A DNA stretch of 64,000 nt from Anaerolineae bacterium (lineage in GTDB: Bacteria; Chloroflexota; Anaerolineae; Anaerolineales; Anaerolineaceae): assembly GCA_013178295.1 (NCBI GenBank), contig JABLWW010000004.1, positions 186,001-250,000 on the forward strand, given 5' to 3'. A program made the translations under genes and the position numbers. Below the pieces are notes generated by a model that did no database searches, was not told where the DNA came from, and saw nothing but the letters and a program-made list of their open reading frames with translations. This document shows, one piece after another, positions 25,903 through 35,144 of this stretch; the first letter of the stretch is position 1, and every line of letters starts with the position of its first letter.

Positions 25903-26020
25903 AGTACCCTTCCTTCCACTAATAAACCCTAAAGCGACATATTACCCATTTCAAGACACCTGTTGCTATTATTTTACACGAATTATGCAAATTAGCAGGG
26001 TGGCATTTGTAACAAAATGA

Positions 26021-26048
26021 TGGACAAAAGCCATCAAGTGGCTATAAT
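26021..26048 (+). promoter_or_regulatory. Promoter of the MEDS-PAS sensor gene
   Basis: TGGACA (26021-26026), 16-nt spacer, perfect TATAAT (26043-26048), 10 nt before ATG 26059. Expected transcription start is about 26055, so the message would have only 3-4 nt of leader. Confidence 0.65.
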
Positions 26049-26058
26049 CTTTTTAAGC

Positions 26059-27888
26059 ATGGAAAATCAGCCTCTCACACTCCAACAAATCCCTGTGGGC
26101 AGTCACCTTTGCCAGATATTCGACACACAGCAAGATTGCCTTGCTTTGGCAGAGAGCATAATACGTCACGGCATTGAACGCGGTGATCAGATACTGTATC
26201 TCATCGGTGAGGAAGCGGTCGAAGGCGTCATCTTTCACCTGCTGGGCAAAGACCTGAAAGCTGAACGCTATCTGGCAAGCGGGCAGTTACACCTGCAGCC
26301 CGCTCACAGTTTGAGAGACCCGCCAACAGAAAAAGGTGATCCAGAAAATTTGCTGTCATTTTTTATATCGTGTGCAAAACGCGCCCTGGAGGAGGGTTTC
26401 TCAGGGTTGCGTGTTGTAGATAACTCCGGCTGGGTACTGCTCAAACTGTTCGCAGAGTCTTCAATTGAGTTTAAAGCCAGACTGACAGAGACTCTGAGAG
26501 AATACCGCGTCACCGCAATATCGCAGCATTTCCTGCCCTCTTTAGAACCAGCAGCGCTGATGGAAATTGTAACATGCTACCCATTGGTGGTCATTGGGCA
26601 GGAACTGTTCCAGAATTTCTACTACGTGCCACCCGAGGCTCTTATCAGATGCCGCCCCATCGAGGCGCAGTTCACACAGTGGGTCAGCAATCTGCTTAAT
26701 TTCAAACGTACCGTGGAACAGCTCTATTTCACACGCTTCTGGGTGGAAAGCGCCAGCGATTGCATCTACTGGATTGCACCAGGCGGAAATTTGGAGTATG
26801 TGAACCGCGCCGCTTGTGAGTTACTGGAATACTCTTTTGACCAGCTTACTGCCATGAAAGTGGCAGATATTGACTCAAGTGTCTCAACAGAGTCATGGTG
26901 CGAAAAGTGGGCTTTACTAAAGAAAAATGGCTCTCTCATTTTTGAAAGTCATCACCGCACCAGTTCCGGCAGGCTTATTCCCGTGGAGATTAAGGCAAAT
27001 TACCTGCGCTATGCCGGAAAGGAATATGTATGCGCTATTGCACGCGACATCAGCGAACGCAAAAACACTGAGATGGCTCTGCAACAAAGCGAGGAAAAGT
27101 ACAAGCTGGTGGCGGACTTCACGTATGACTGGGAATACTGGGTTGCGCCTTCGGGGAAATACATGTATATTTCCCCATCCTGCGAACGCATTACAGGTTA
27201 CAGCGCAGACGAATTTATTAAAAACCCCCGGCTGTTGCAAAAAATTACCCTACCGGCGGACCGCGAGAAAGTAAAGCGTCACGAAGCACAAAATCAAAGA
27301 AAAGCCCGCCACGTATGTCAGATGGACTTTCGCATCCGCACAAAAGACGGCGATGAGCGTTGGATAAGCCACCACTGCCAGCCTATCTACAACAAGGCGG
27401 GGGAATGGCTGGGACAGCGCGGCAGCAACCGCGATATTACCGACCGCAAACGAGCAGAGGAAGCACTGCGCAAAAGCGAGGAACAATTCCGTTTATTAAT
27501 TGAAGGGGTAAAAGATTATGCCATTTACAACCTCGACCCTGACGGCAGAGTGACCAGCTGGAACGCCGGGGTTGAACGCCTGTCAGGCTTTAAGGCAGAG
27601 GACGTGCTTGGCAAAGATATTGACATGTTCTATCTGCCCGGCGACATTGCCCGCAAGAAACCGCAATATGAGCTGATCATGGCGATGAAAAAGGGCTGTT
27701 TTGAAAATGAGGGATGGCGGTTGCATAAAGATGGCAGCCGTCTGTGGGTGCATTCGGTTACGACTGCGCTGAGGGATGAAAATGGCAAACTGACAGGGTA
27801 TGTGCGCATCATCCGCGATATCACCGACCGCAAAATGGAACAGGACAAACAAACCACCTTCAAACCTTCTGCCCTCAGCGATTACTAG
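26059..27888 (+). CDS. MEDS domain plus three PAS domains; sensor without output domain
   Basis: A 609-aa cytoplasmic sensor. Residues about 8-190 match the MEDS (DcmR-type sensory) domain: GSHLCQIFDTQQD start and HFLPSLEPAALMEIV. Three PAS domains follow (about 225-345, 355-475, 480-600) each closing with the PAC signature (ARDISERKNTE, NRDITDRKRAE, IRDITDRKMEQ). The protein ends 14 residues after the last PAC, with no histidine kinase, GGDEF or HTH domain. It must act by binding a partner, or the output domain was lost. Start 26059 (MENQ) is preferred because a consensus promoter overlaps the alternative ATG at 26017. Confidence 0.85.
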   Translation: MENQPLTLQQIPVGSHLCQIFDTQQDCLALAESIIRHGIERGDQILYLIGEEAVEGVIFHLLGKDLKAERYLASGQLHLQPAHSLRDPPTEKGDPENLLSFFISCAKRALEEGFSGLRVVDNSGWVLLKLFAESSIEFKARLTETLREYRVTAISQHFLPSLEPAALMEIVTCYPLVVIGQELFQNFYYVPPEALIRCRPIEAQFTQWVSNLLNFKRTVEQLYFTRFWVESASDCIYWIAPGGNLEYVNRAACELLEYSFDQLTAMKVADIDSSVSTESWCEKWALLKKNGSLIFESHHRTSSGRLIPVEIKANYLRYAGKEYVCAIARDISERKNTEMALQQSEEKYKLVADFTYDWEYWVAPSGKYMYISPSCERITGYSADEFIKNPRLLQKITLPADREKVKRHEAQNQRKARHVCQMDFRIRTKDGDERWISHHCQPIYNKAGEWLGQRGSNRDITDRKRAEEALRKSEEQFRLLIEGVKDYAIYNLDPDGRVTSWNAGVERLSGFKAEDVLGKDIDMFYLPGDIARKKPQYELIMAMKKGCFENEGWRLHKDGSRLWVHSVTTALRDENGKLTGYVRIIRDITDRKMEQDKQTTFKPSALSDY

Positions 27889-27897
27889 CCCGCATAT

Positions 27898-30222
27898 CTA
27901 TCTGCCCTCCACCCACAGACGATAACCATCTGTAACAAGCGTCAGCCAGCGATAATCCCTTAAAGACACCCAGCTGGCGAAAGGTGCGCTGTCCTTGCCT
28001 GCCCAAAGGAGCGTTGACGGGGTTATGCTCTGCCATTCATGCACCGCTGCCCAATGGTCATTTTCCCCAAGCACCACGACATTTGAAGTGGAAAACGCTC
28101 GTTCCATTATCATGACATCTTCAGCCACGCCGCCCGGGATCAAAAAACGAAAATTGCGCCATGCAAGCCGCAGGGCAGCATGATCCGCATCAGCATACAG
28201 CACACACATTTGGGCATCACTGCCCAAATCCACACATTGCCCGCTTTCCATCTGGCTAAGAAACGTGTCTCGCTCTCGAAGCGCAGCGATCAGGTTGTAA
28301 GCAGTCGTATTGCCGGCACTCAAAGTTTGCCAGAGCATATATTCTGGCGAAAAGCGTTCAACAATTGCCGCCATCGTTTTTAGCCTGCCGCGTTCCTGCC
28401 CCAGTAGGATAATTAAACTGATGCGGGGGCGCAACGGCGACAAACGGCGTTCCAGCTCCTGCTCCAGCTGCCGCCGCTCCGAGCTGCTGCCAATCAACAC
28501 CACATTCCCAGAGGGCGGTTGCACAAGATACACAACCCCATCTGGAAAATTTATCAGGGTCAGGCGAAGGTTTCCATTCGGCGCAGCAAACGCAACCCGC
28601 CAAACCAAAACCGATAGAAGAAAAAGCAAGGTAAGCCACACCCAGCCCGTCAGATAACGCCGCAGACCTGACACCACAGACACCCGCACAGTCAACACAA
28701 TCAGCAAAGTATAAAACAGGGCAACCCCCCATACGGAAACTGTTCCAACAGCCAATGTGTCGTGTGGTATTTGCGCCAGCCACTCTATAACACGGGTACA
28801 ATACAGCAACACAGGGTATACCAAAGAGAAAGAGACCCTTCCAAGCCATGGCGCGGCCAACCCCAGAATAGTTGAAATACCGCCAAGCGACATGATCAGA
28901 GGCTGGGGCGGTAAAATCAACAGGTTGGCGAGAAGTAACGTAAGCGAAAGGCGTTGAAAGTGGAAAACCAGGACGGGTAAAGTGGTCAGCTGCGCCGCCA
29001 GAGTACAAAACACATACTCGCCAATTGGTGCCGCAAGACGATATGCAGTCTGATTTGAAAACCATTGCTGCAGCCACATGACCAATGCCTGCTGCATCCG
29101 TGAAGCATACAGGATCAACCCGGCGGTGGCAGCAAAAGAAAGCTGGAAGCTAACGCCCCAAAGGACATGCGGATGAACCATACACATCAGCGCCGCGGAA
29201 AAGGCAAGCGCGGTAATGCCATGCTGTTGGCGGCCAAGATGATGCCCCAGTAGTCCGATGACCCCCATGATGGCGGCACGCACCACTGAAGGTTGCGCCC
29301 CCACCAGCAACGCATAGAACAGGACGCCGCCTGATGCTATCGCCAGCGCAAGCCAGCGGTTGGTAACAAGCCTGGCAGTAAACAGCGAAAACAATGCCGC
29401 AATCAGGGCAATATTGAAACCTGAGATCGCATAGATGTGCGCCGTTCCGGTATCGCGAAAGGCATTGACCAGGGTTTCCGGTAAATCATCGTCTATTCCC
29501 AGCAAAATGCCAGCCAACAGAGCAGATTCTGGCATGGGAAGAGCTTGACGGATAGCCCGATAAGCCTTCTGGCGCAGCCAGTATATCGCCGAAAGGGGGA
29601 GAAAACCCTTGCCGCGTGCAACCAGTCGGGCGCGTGGAAAGAACATCTGGGAATACACACCCTGACGCATATCGTGCTGTTGCAAAGAAACCTCCCCGCT
29701 CCCGTCGGGCACAGTTAATTTTCCTTTTAACGCAACCACATCACCATACCGCCAATCGTCTCCTGATGGGAGCATCACCACAGCAAGCCCCTTGACCCTT
29801 CGCGTCTCTTCCGCACCATCTAGCGAAACCGTTTGCGCTTTGACATACAAAAGAGTGGTGTTTTTCACCTGCTCCGGAAAGCGAACAACGCGACCAGTAA
29901 GATGCACCGCGCCGCGGTCACGATACCAGGCAAGGTTACCCTGATCAAGACAGGGAAGCGATAGCTGATAGCGTGTGCCGCCCAAAAACAGAGCAGTCAG
30001 CAAAATACCCGCGGACAGCGGGCTAAACCGCTGCCAATGTTCCTTCAAACCCTGCCCATGCGGGAAAATCTTTTCAAACCACTGGCGAATTGTGGGAATG
30101 GAAGCCAGAATACCAACACCAAGCAGCAAAACCCAAATCCAGAGCGGGGCAGAAAGCCAGTCAGCAAGCAGCACACCTGCAAAGAAAGCCAGCGAGATGC
30201 TCAGCAGCGGCAGCCTGCTCAT
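27898..30222 (-). CDS. comEC: ComEC/Rec2-family DNA uptake channel with degenerate C-terminal nuclease-like domain
   Basis: A 774-aa polytopic membrane protein, the putative channel for transforming single-stranded DNA. It has N-terminal transmembrane helices, an OB-like extracytoplasmic region (HLTGRVVRFP), the Competence core (about 225-500) with ISGFNIALIAALF and GAQPSVVRAAIMG, and further helices to about 560. The C-terminal 200 residues occupy the place of the metallo-beta-lactamase-like domain but show none of its HxHxDH metal ligands; the matching segment is ISLIILLGQERG. ATG 30222 follows 10 nt after the upstream delta' gene stop. Other competence genes are not visible here. Confidence 0.9.
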   Translation of the reverse strand: MSRLPLLSISLAFFAGVLLADWLSAPLWIWVLLLGVGILASIPTIRQWFEKIFPHGQGLKEHWQRFSPLSAGILLTALFLGGTRYQLSLPCLDQGNLAWYRDRGAVHLTGRVVRFPEQVKNTTLLYVKAQTVSLDGAEETRRVKGLAVVMLPSGDDWRYGDVVALKGKLTVPDGSGEVSLQQHDMRQGVYSQMFFPRARLVARGKGFLPLSAIYWLRQKAYRAIRQALPMPESALLAGILLGIDDDLPETLVNAFRDTGTAHIYAISGFNIALIAALFSLFTARLVTNRWLALAIASGGVLFYALLVGAQPSVVRAAIMGVIGLLGHHLGRQQHGITALAFSAALMCMVHPHVLWGVSFQLSFAATAGLILYASRMQQALVMWLQQWFSNQTAYRLAAPIGEYVFCTLAAQLTTLPVLVFHFQRLSLTLLLANLLILPPQPLIMSLGGISTILGLAAPWLGRVSFSLVYPVLLYCTRVIEWLAQIPHDTLAVGTVSVWGVALFYTLLIVLTVRVSVVSGLRRYLTGWVWLTLLFLLSVLVWRVAFAAPNGNLRLTLINFPDGVVYLVQPPSGNVVLIGSSSERRQLEQELERRLSPLRPRISLIILLGQERGRLKTMAAIVERFSPEYMLWQTLSAGNTTAYNLIAALRERDTFLSQMESGQCVDLGSDAQMCVLYADADHAALRLAWRNFRFLIPGGVAEDVMIMERAFSTSNVVVLGENDHWAAVHEWQSITPSTLLWAGKDSAPFASWVSLRDYRWLTLVTDGYRLWVEGR

Positions 30223-30232
30223 GGCATTTGCT

Positions 30233-31216
30233 TTAGTCCATCAACAGAATCTCCGCCAGTAATTGGGCGTTGATATTGGTGGTATCCAGCCGAGCAATTC
30301 CCTGCTCGAGGGCAGCCACACGGCGGTAACATTCTGTCAAGGGAAGTTCTGCAGCCAGATGGCGGATACGCTCCTCCCAGGCGACATTAACCAGCGGCAC
30401 ACGCGCGCCAGAAGCGGCTAAAAGAACATCCCGCCAGAATGACAGCCATGCGCCAAATGCCTCACGCACAGTCTCGCGCTCCCGCTTTTTAAACTGGTTC
30501 TTGACATATGCAAAACGCTCGCGCCGCGTGCGCGATAACAGGGTAAGCAGGTCTTCTATCCAGCTGGCGTGGGTTTCATATACAGAGGAGTCGCCAATCA
30601 TGCGCTGGGCATACCCCAACCTGCCCCCCGCCAAGTGCGCAATCTTGGATACCATATCCGCAGACAGACGACTATCGCGTTGCAAAACACGCTTGAGTTC
30701 TTCAAGAGGCATGGGATGCAGACGCAAGATTTCACAGCGTGAGACAATGGTGGGAAGCAAATTCTCGACAGCGCAAGCCGTCAGGAGAAGGATAACCTTC
30801 GGGGGGGCTTCTTCCAAAGTCTTAAGCAGTGCATTCTGGGCATTATGATTGGCATTCTCAAAATCCCTGAGAATGGCAATCCGATAGCGCGCTTCGTACG
30901 GGGTCAGGGAAAGCATTCGTTGCAGTTCGCGCACCTGCTCAATGACAATGTCTTTTTTATCTGCCTGCTTCTCCACCAGGCAAACATCGGCATGTTGCAG
31001 ACTGGCTGTTTGTTTACAAACGCGGCACACACCACAATACGCACCCGGCTGCGGAGGCTCAATACAGTTCAGCGCCTGGGCAAACCGCAACGCCAATGTT
31101 CTCCGCCCAATTCCCGGCGCGCCCGAAAACAAATAGGCGTGCCGCACCTCTGCGCGATGGATATGTTGCTGTAACATCTTTACAGCCCATGCATGCCCTT
31201 GAACATCCCATTCCAT
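30233..31216 (-). CDS. holB: DNA polymerase III delta' subunit (clamp loader)
   Basis: AAA+ subunit of the clamp loader, 327 aa. Begins MEWDVQGHAWAV, then a degenerate P-loop GAPGIGRRTL with Arg in place of the Walker lysine, as expected for the non-hydrolysing delta' subunit. The zinc module is present (Cys in NCIEPP, then CGVCRVC). Sensor/arginine-finger region: NALLKTLEEAPP and SRCEIL. The start at 31216 fits the family; an ATG at 31246 with GGGG upstream is an alternative. It precedes comEC by 10 nt. Confidence 0.9.
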   Translation of the reverse strand: MEWDVQGHAWAVKMLQQHIHRAEVRHAYLFSGAPGIGRRTLALRFAQALNCIEPPQPGAYCGVCRVCKQTASLQHADVCLVEKQADKKDIVIEQVRELQRMLSLTPYEARYRIAILRDFENANHNAQNALLKTLEEAPPKVILLLTACAVENLLPTIVSRCEILRLHPMPLEELKRVLQRDSRLSADMVSKIAHLAGGRLGYAQRMIGDSSVYETHASWIEDLLTLLSRTRRERFAYVKNQFKKRERETVREAFGAWLSFWRDVLLAASGARVPLVNVAWEERIRHLAAELPLTECYRRVAALEQGIARLDTTNINAQLLAEILLMD

Positions 31217-31400
31217 AGCTAAGATTTTAGCGCAGAGTGCCTGCATTGGCAAACCCCAATCTTAAAAAATTGGATTCCTATGATTCAAAAAGCGATTGCT
31301 GACAGCATTCTATCAACCCTGAAAACCCAGGGGAGAGATTTTATGTATAATTCAATCAGGCACATTGGTCAATTTATTCTGACACCCTTCCCGGAATCTC

Positions 31401-32078
31401 TTGAAAGACTTTTCTCGTCTTTTCCTTTTCCTCTCCATTTTCTGCTCTTCCTGCCGCCCGGAATTTGTCCCTCCGCCACCGCCAACGCAGGACACAGGAT
31501 TTCTGCAAACTCAAGCAGCATTTGCCACGCGCCTTGCCACGATAGAGACGCTGTTTGCCCAGTTGACGCTGCATGCCGCTACAACCCAAACACAGACCGC
31601 TACCATCACCCCAACGACGAGTATCCCTACCAAAACACCTGTGTATGAACAAACGCTCTCCCCTACCATATCTCCGTCACCTGCCGAAAGCCTCACCCCC
31701 AGCCCAACACATACGCGTACAATAACTGCCACCCCTTCGCCACAACCCTACCAGTGTGTTGTTACCTCGCAGTTCCCTGAAAACGGCGTTTCGCTGCGCA
31801 CTTGGGAAGATTTTGACATGCACTGGGTGGTATACAATACCGGCACAGCCACCTGGGACGCTTCCAACGTGGATTACCGCTACCTCTCCGGCGAAAAAAT
31901 GTCAAAACGCCGCGAAGCATTTGATTTGCAACACGAGGTTGAACCAGGCACACAAACCGAGATCGTGGTGGATATGGTCGCCCCAGGTTTGCCCGGGCGG
32001 TATACCACCACATGGGGAGTCGTATACGGAACGCATGTTGCCTGCCAAATGAGCCTAACCCTGTATACCTACCAATAA
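31401..32078 (+). CDS. Lipoprotein with C-terminal NBR1-Ig-like domain
   Basis: A 225-aa exported protein. The signal peptide ends in FCSSC, giving a lipidated Cys near residue 18, followed by a Pro-run and a long Thr/Ser/Pro-rich region to about residue 115, typical of surface tethers. Residues 118-222 form an NBR1-type immunoglobulin-like fold: a QFPENGVSLRTWEDFDMHW start, WVVYNTGTATWD and a YTTTWGVVYG strand. Such domains occur in many Chloroflexota surface proteins; ligands unknown. Starts at TTG, the only codon that gives a complete signal peptide. A perfect TATAAT is 50 nt upstream. Confidence 0.78.
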   Translation: MKDFSRLFLFLSIFCSSCRPEFVPPPPPTQDTGFLQTQAAFATRLATIETLFAQLTLHAATTQTQTATITPTTSIPTKTPVYEQTLSPTISPSPAESLTPSPTHTRTITATPSPQPYQCVVTSQFPENGVSLRTWEDFDMHWVVYNTGTATWDASNVDYRYLSGEKMSKRREAFDLQHEVEPGTQTEIVVDMVAPGLPGRYTTTWGVVYGTHVACQMSLTLYTYQ

Positions 32079-32092
32079 GGAGAAACGATAAT

Positions 32093-32572
32093 ATGGCACA
32101 CCCACCCGCATCTCAACCCTTACGCGCTAGCGTTACATCATCTGTTACCGCAAAAGATTATGTTCGTTTTTCGGACAAGTTGACCAATACGTTGGAACAG
32201 GTCAACAAAACCATCCAAGAAAACAAAGAAATAATTGACACCATTCAGGAGCTGGGTATTGAGCTTTCACGCGCCGTCGCTTCGCTTTCTGTAATGGCGG
32301 TCAAATACGTAAAAATCGTCGACTCGGTGCTCGATACTGTGGTGCCCATTGTAACCAGCCTCCCAATTACGCCCAAAAAGACCGTAGATTTCTTAAACGA
32401 TGTGCGCAAGATAGCAGATACTGTTGTGGCTTCTTGCGAAAAGTCGCAGCGTATTGCGGATGACGTCGAAAACGGTCTGACAACCGGCAACATCGATAAA
32501 CTCAAATCACAAAGCGGCGAGCTAAAGACCATTGTCGCCGCAGTGCGCAACATCCTGCCGGATAAGAACTGA
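32093..32572 (+). CDS. Hypothetical helical protein, 159 aa
   Basis: A 159-aa protein I cannot assign. It is predicted almost entirely helical, with heptad-like stretches at about 30-60 (LTNTLEQVNKTIQENKE) and 95-125 (FLNDVRKIADTVVAS) and a hydrophobic valine-rich middle (VDSVLDTVVPIV) ending at a proline. It resembles the helical-bundle part of four-helix or HAMP-like proteins but has no transmembrane helix or signal. AAGGAG precedes the ATG, 14 nt after the NBR1-type lipoprotein stop, so the two genes form one transcript. Converges with the glycosylase gene. Confidence 0.6.
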   Translation: MAHPPASQPLRASVTSSVTAKDYVRFSDKLTNTLEQVNKTIQENKEIIDTIQELGIELSRAVASLSVMAVKYVKIVDSVLDTVVPIVTSLPITPKKTVDFLNDVRKIADTVVASCEKSQRIADDVENGLTTGNIDKLKSQSGELKTIVAAVRNILPDKN

Positions 32573-32586
32573 CTTTCTGCAATCCT

Positions 32587-33207
32587 TTATTTGGAAAGAT
32601 AATGGTGCCACAATAACCTGGTCGCCACAGAACGCCAGGGGCGCCAGGCTTGAGCAATATTTTCCATCTCCTGAGTTGTCGGGCGCGCAGGGAGATTCTT
32701 GACCCGCTGCACAGCAATTTGCAACGCCAGATCAGTTGCCGGAAAGACATCCTGGCGCAACAATGCCAGAAGGAGATAGTTATCTGCAGTCCATCGCCCA
32801 ATGCCCTTGATGGCTGTCAGACAGGCGGATACCTCTTCATCCGGCATAGCAGTCAATTCTTCCAAATCAAGCTCATTATCCAGAATAGCCTGCGCCAGAA
32901 TACGCCCATAGGCAGCTTTCTGACGACTGAAGCCAATCTTCTTTAGCTCTTCATCACCCAATCGCAGAAAGCTTTGAGGCGTGAGTGGAGAGACAACCGT
33001 CAGCAGCCGATCATACGCGGCTTTTGCAGAAGCCATCGAAACCTGCTGCTCTAGGATGATAAATATCAACGTTGAGAAACCTGGTTCACGTTCCCACAAC
33101 GGCGGAATTCCCAGATCGCCCCATATCTTTGCCAAATCCGCATCAACACCCGCCAGAAACGCAACCCCTTCCTTCAGCCTTTCAGCATTCAGAGTCAATA
33201 TCTGCAT
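32587..33207 (-). CDS. AlkA-like DNA-3-methyladenine glycosylase (HhH-GPD)
   Basis: Removes alkylated bases from DNA. The 206-aa protein is a compact HhH-GPD enzyme: EQQVSMASAKAAYDRL in the core, hairpin LTAIKGIGRWTADNYL, and catalytic Asp in FPATDLAL. It lacks the N-terminal TATA-like domain of E. coli AlkA, matching the shorter form in many bacteria. There is no C-terminal 4Fe-4S cluster, so it is not EndoIII or MutY. Single-gene unit just after the BMC operon, 68 nt from the oxidoreductase stop. Confidence 0.9.
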   Translation of the reverse strand: MQILTLNAERLKEGVAFLAGVDADLAKIWGDLGIPPLWEREPGFSTLIFIILEQQVSMASAKAAYDRLLTVVSPLTPQSFLRLGDEELKKIGFSRQKAAYGRILAQAILDNELDLEELTAMPDEEVSACLTAIKGIGRWTADNYLLLALLRQDVFPATDLALQIAVQRVKNLPARPTTQEMENIAQAWRPWRSVATRLLWHHYLSK

Positions 33208-33275
33208 CGCCTATCAGCCCGGTGCAAAAGCGTTTTTCAAACAGGTCTATTCTTTTCTAAGTCTTAAGAGCAAGC

Positions 33276-34289
33276 TCAAGCCACCTCATGCAATAACACC
33301 GGGCGCTGCTCATCCAGAGACAAAGTCGCAGCAACGCCAATCGCTGTTGCAGCGCGCGCATCTTCACCCGAGACGCTAGGCGGGCGGTCTTTGAGAATAC
33401 AATCCACAAAATCGCGGATTTCTTCAGCATAAGCCTCGCCAAAACGCTGCATAAAATGCGGCACGGTATCATGCGTCACACCGCTACGGGTCAATATCAG
33501 CGTGGCAGTATGCTGTAACACACCTATCATCAAAGCGCCTTCGGGGCCAAGCACCTCCGTGCGAATGTCATAGCCGTAAACGGCATTGCGGCTGACATCA
33601 ATATTCCCCACTGCACCATTGGTAAATTTCAAATTGATGACCGCATTATCAATATCGCCCACCGTGCCCAACTGCGGAAAAACCAGGCATCCACCTTCGC
33701 TGTGTACTCGCTCCACCTCACTGCCCATCAGCCAGCGCGCCAGGTCAAAATCGTGCACTCCCATATCCTGTATCAGCCCGCCACTGTTTTCGCGTTTGGC
33801 AAATTCAAGGTTAGGGCATCCTGGATCGCGTCCAACTGCCTTGAACATAACTGGCTTGCCAATCACGCCTTCTTCTATCTTCCTTTTTGCCAGGACGTAT
33901 GGCGGGTCAAAACGACGCATAAAGCCCACCTGCATCTTGACACCCGCTTTTTCAACTGCCTGAATGGCTTCGTCACAGCCCTTCAGGGTCAGAGAAAGCG
34001 GCTTCTCAGTAAAGATGTGCTTGCCAGCCGCGGCTGCTGCCCGAATCACTTCAGTATGTGTTCCAGTGGGAGTTGTGATCACCACCGCTTCCACATCTTT
34101 TCGCTCCAAAAGCCGGCGGTAATCGCCATAAAAATTCTGGATGCCAAAACGGGAAGCAACCTGCCGGGCGATCTCTTCTTGAATATCCGCCACAGCAACC
34201 AGCCGTACCTCCGCAACGCTATAAGCCAGCGTATGGGCAAACACCTGCCCCATCCGTCCGGCGCCTACCAGACCGATGCCAATGCTCAT
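33276..34289 (-). CDS. Gfo/Idh/MocA-family NAD(P)-dependent oxidoreductase (inositol 2-dehydrogenase-like)
   Basis: A 337-aa sugar/polyol dehydrogenase. The N-terminal Rossmann domain has GAGRMG (about 9-14) and the Asp of VAVADIQ; the EKPLS motif with catalytic Lys is near residue 95; the C-terminal alpha/beta domain holds the GGLIQDMGVHDFDLARWL helix (split: GGLIQDMGVHD, FDLARWL) with the catalytic Asp/His. Closest overall to inositol 2-dehydrogenase types, but substrate is not certain. Strong ribosome site (CAGGAGG). It is the last gene of the minus-strand run that includes the microcompartment genes, so it may oxidise a related sugar. Confidence 0.88.
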   Translation of the reverse strand: MSIGIGLVGAGRMGQVFAHTLAYSVAEVRLVAVADIQEEIARQVASRFGIQNFYGDYRRLLERKDVEAVVITTPTGTHTEVIRAAAAAGKHIFTEKPLSLTLKGCDEAIQAVEKAGVKMQVGFMRRFDPPYVLAKRKIEEGVIGKPVMFKAVGRDPGCPNLEFAKRENSGGLIQDMGVHDFDLARWLMGSEVERVHSEGGCLVFPQLGTVGDIDNAVINLKFTNGAVGNIDVSRNAVYGYDIRTEVLGPEGALMIGVLQHTATLILTRSGVTHDTVPHFMQRFGEAYAEEIRDFVDCILKDRPPSVSGEDARAATAIGVAATLSLDEQRPVLLHEVA

Positions 34290-34316
34290 ATTCCTCCTGA
34301 TAGCACCAAAAGATAC

Positions 34317-34814
34317 TTACTGGACGCGCTCGAATTTTGAACCCAGCACGCCGCACACAGGGCATTTTTCAGGTGCGTTGCGTGCATGCGTATACCCGCA
34401 AACCGGGCAGACATAGTAGTCGTATTCCTCATCCTGTTTGCCAAGCGTCTCCAAGGCTTCACGGTACAGCTTCTCGTGAACCTTTTCTACTTCCAGCGCG
34501 TAGTGAAAGGTTCGGGCAGCATGTTTATCGCCTTCTGCTTCTGCCTCAGCAAGAAAGCCGGGATACATGGAAACGCTCTCGTAGTTTTCGCCCGCGATGG
34601 CTTCCTTTAGATTTTCTGCCGTGCCGTGGATGCCCTCCGCGGCACGCAGATGGTTGTGTGCATGAACAGTCTCAGCGTGGGCTGCCGCTCGAAACAGACG
34701 TGCCACCTGTGGATAGCCTTCTTCATCAGCCTTTTTGGCAAAGGCAAGGTATTTACGATTTGCCTGCGACTCCCCTGCAAAAGCCGCCTTTAAATTTTCC
34801 GTTGTCTTCGACAT
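34317..34814 (-). CDS. Rubrerythrin
   Basis: A 165-aa non-haem iron peroxidase protecting anaerobes from hydrogen peroxide. The diiron four-helix bundle covers residues 1-130, with ligands in GESQANRKYLAF, HAETVHAHN, EAIAGENYE and EVEKVHEKLY. The C-terminal rubredoxin-like domain has CPVCGY and CPVCGV. A strong Shine-Dalgarno (AGGAGGA) and an upstream TATAAA (34836-34841) on the minus strand suggest an own promoter inside the end of the BMC operon. Its place between shell genes and oxidoreductase may be chance or may protect radical or thiol chemistry. Confidence 0.95.
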   Translation of the reverse strand: MSKTTENLKAAFAGESQANRKYLAFAKKADEEGYPQVARLFRAAAHAETVHAHNHLRAAEGIHGTAENLKEAIAGENYESVSMYPGFLAEAEAEGDKHAARTFHYALEVEKVHEKLYREALETLGKQDEEYDYYVCPVCGYTHARNAPEKCPVCGVLGSKFERVQ

Positions 34815-34853
34815 GGATTCCTCCTGAGTTTAGCTTTTATACAACAATAGGGA

Positions 34854-35135
34854 TTAAGGCTTTGCTGCCTCAACAGATACCGAATCGACAATGCCAACGA
34901 TGACCGAAATGATACAGGCGTCAGGGTTTTTCAAAACCTGACGCGCGCCATTGCCCTCACGGTTAATCAAAACCGTATCGCCAATACCTGCATGGGTGTT
35001 ATCAACGGCGATGAAATCGCCATCCGGGCTGTCGCCGGGCATCACCAACGGTTGAACCACTAGCAACCGCCGGTTCTTATAATGCGGGTGGCTGATTGTG
35101 GTTACCACCGTGCCGACAACTTTTGCCAGAATCAT
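34854..35135 (-). CDS. BMC-P (EutN/CcmL-type) pentameric shell protein, copy 3
   Basis: A 93-aa vertex protein that caps the corners of a microcompartment shell. It follows the EutN/CcmL fold: starts MILAKVVGTVVTT, then LLVVQPL, FIAVDNTHAGIGDTVL and VGIVDSV, each matching the family strands. It is the most divergent of three BMC-P paralogues here, with an extra Asp/Pro loop (PGDSPDGD). It starts 9 nt after the preceding BMC-P and ends just before rubrerythrin. Confidence 0.92.
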   Translation of the reverse strand: MILAKVVGTVVTTISHPHYKNRRLLVVQPLVMPGDSPDGDFIAVDNTHAGIGDTVLINREGNGARQVLKNPDACIISVIVGIVDSVSVEAAKP

Positions 35136-35144
35136 AATAAAACG

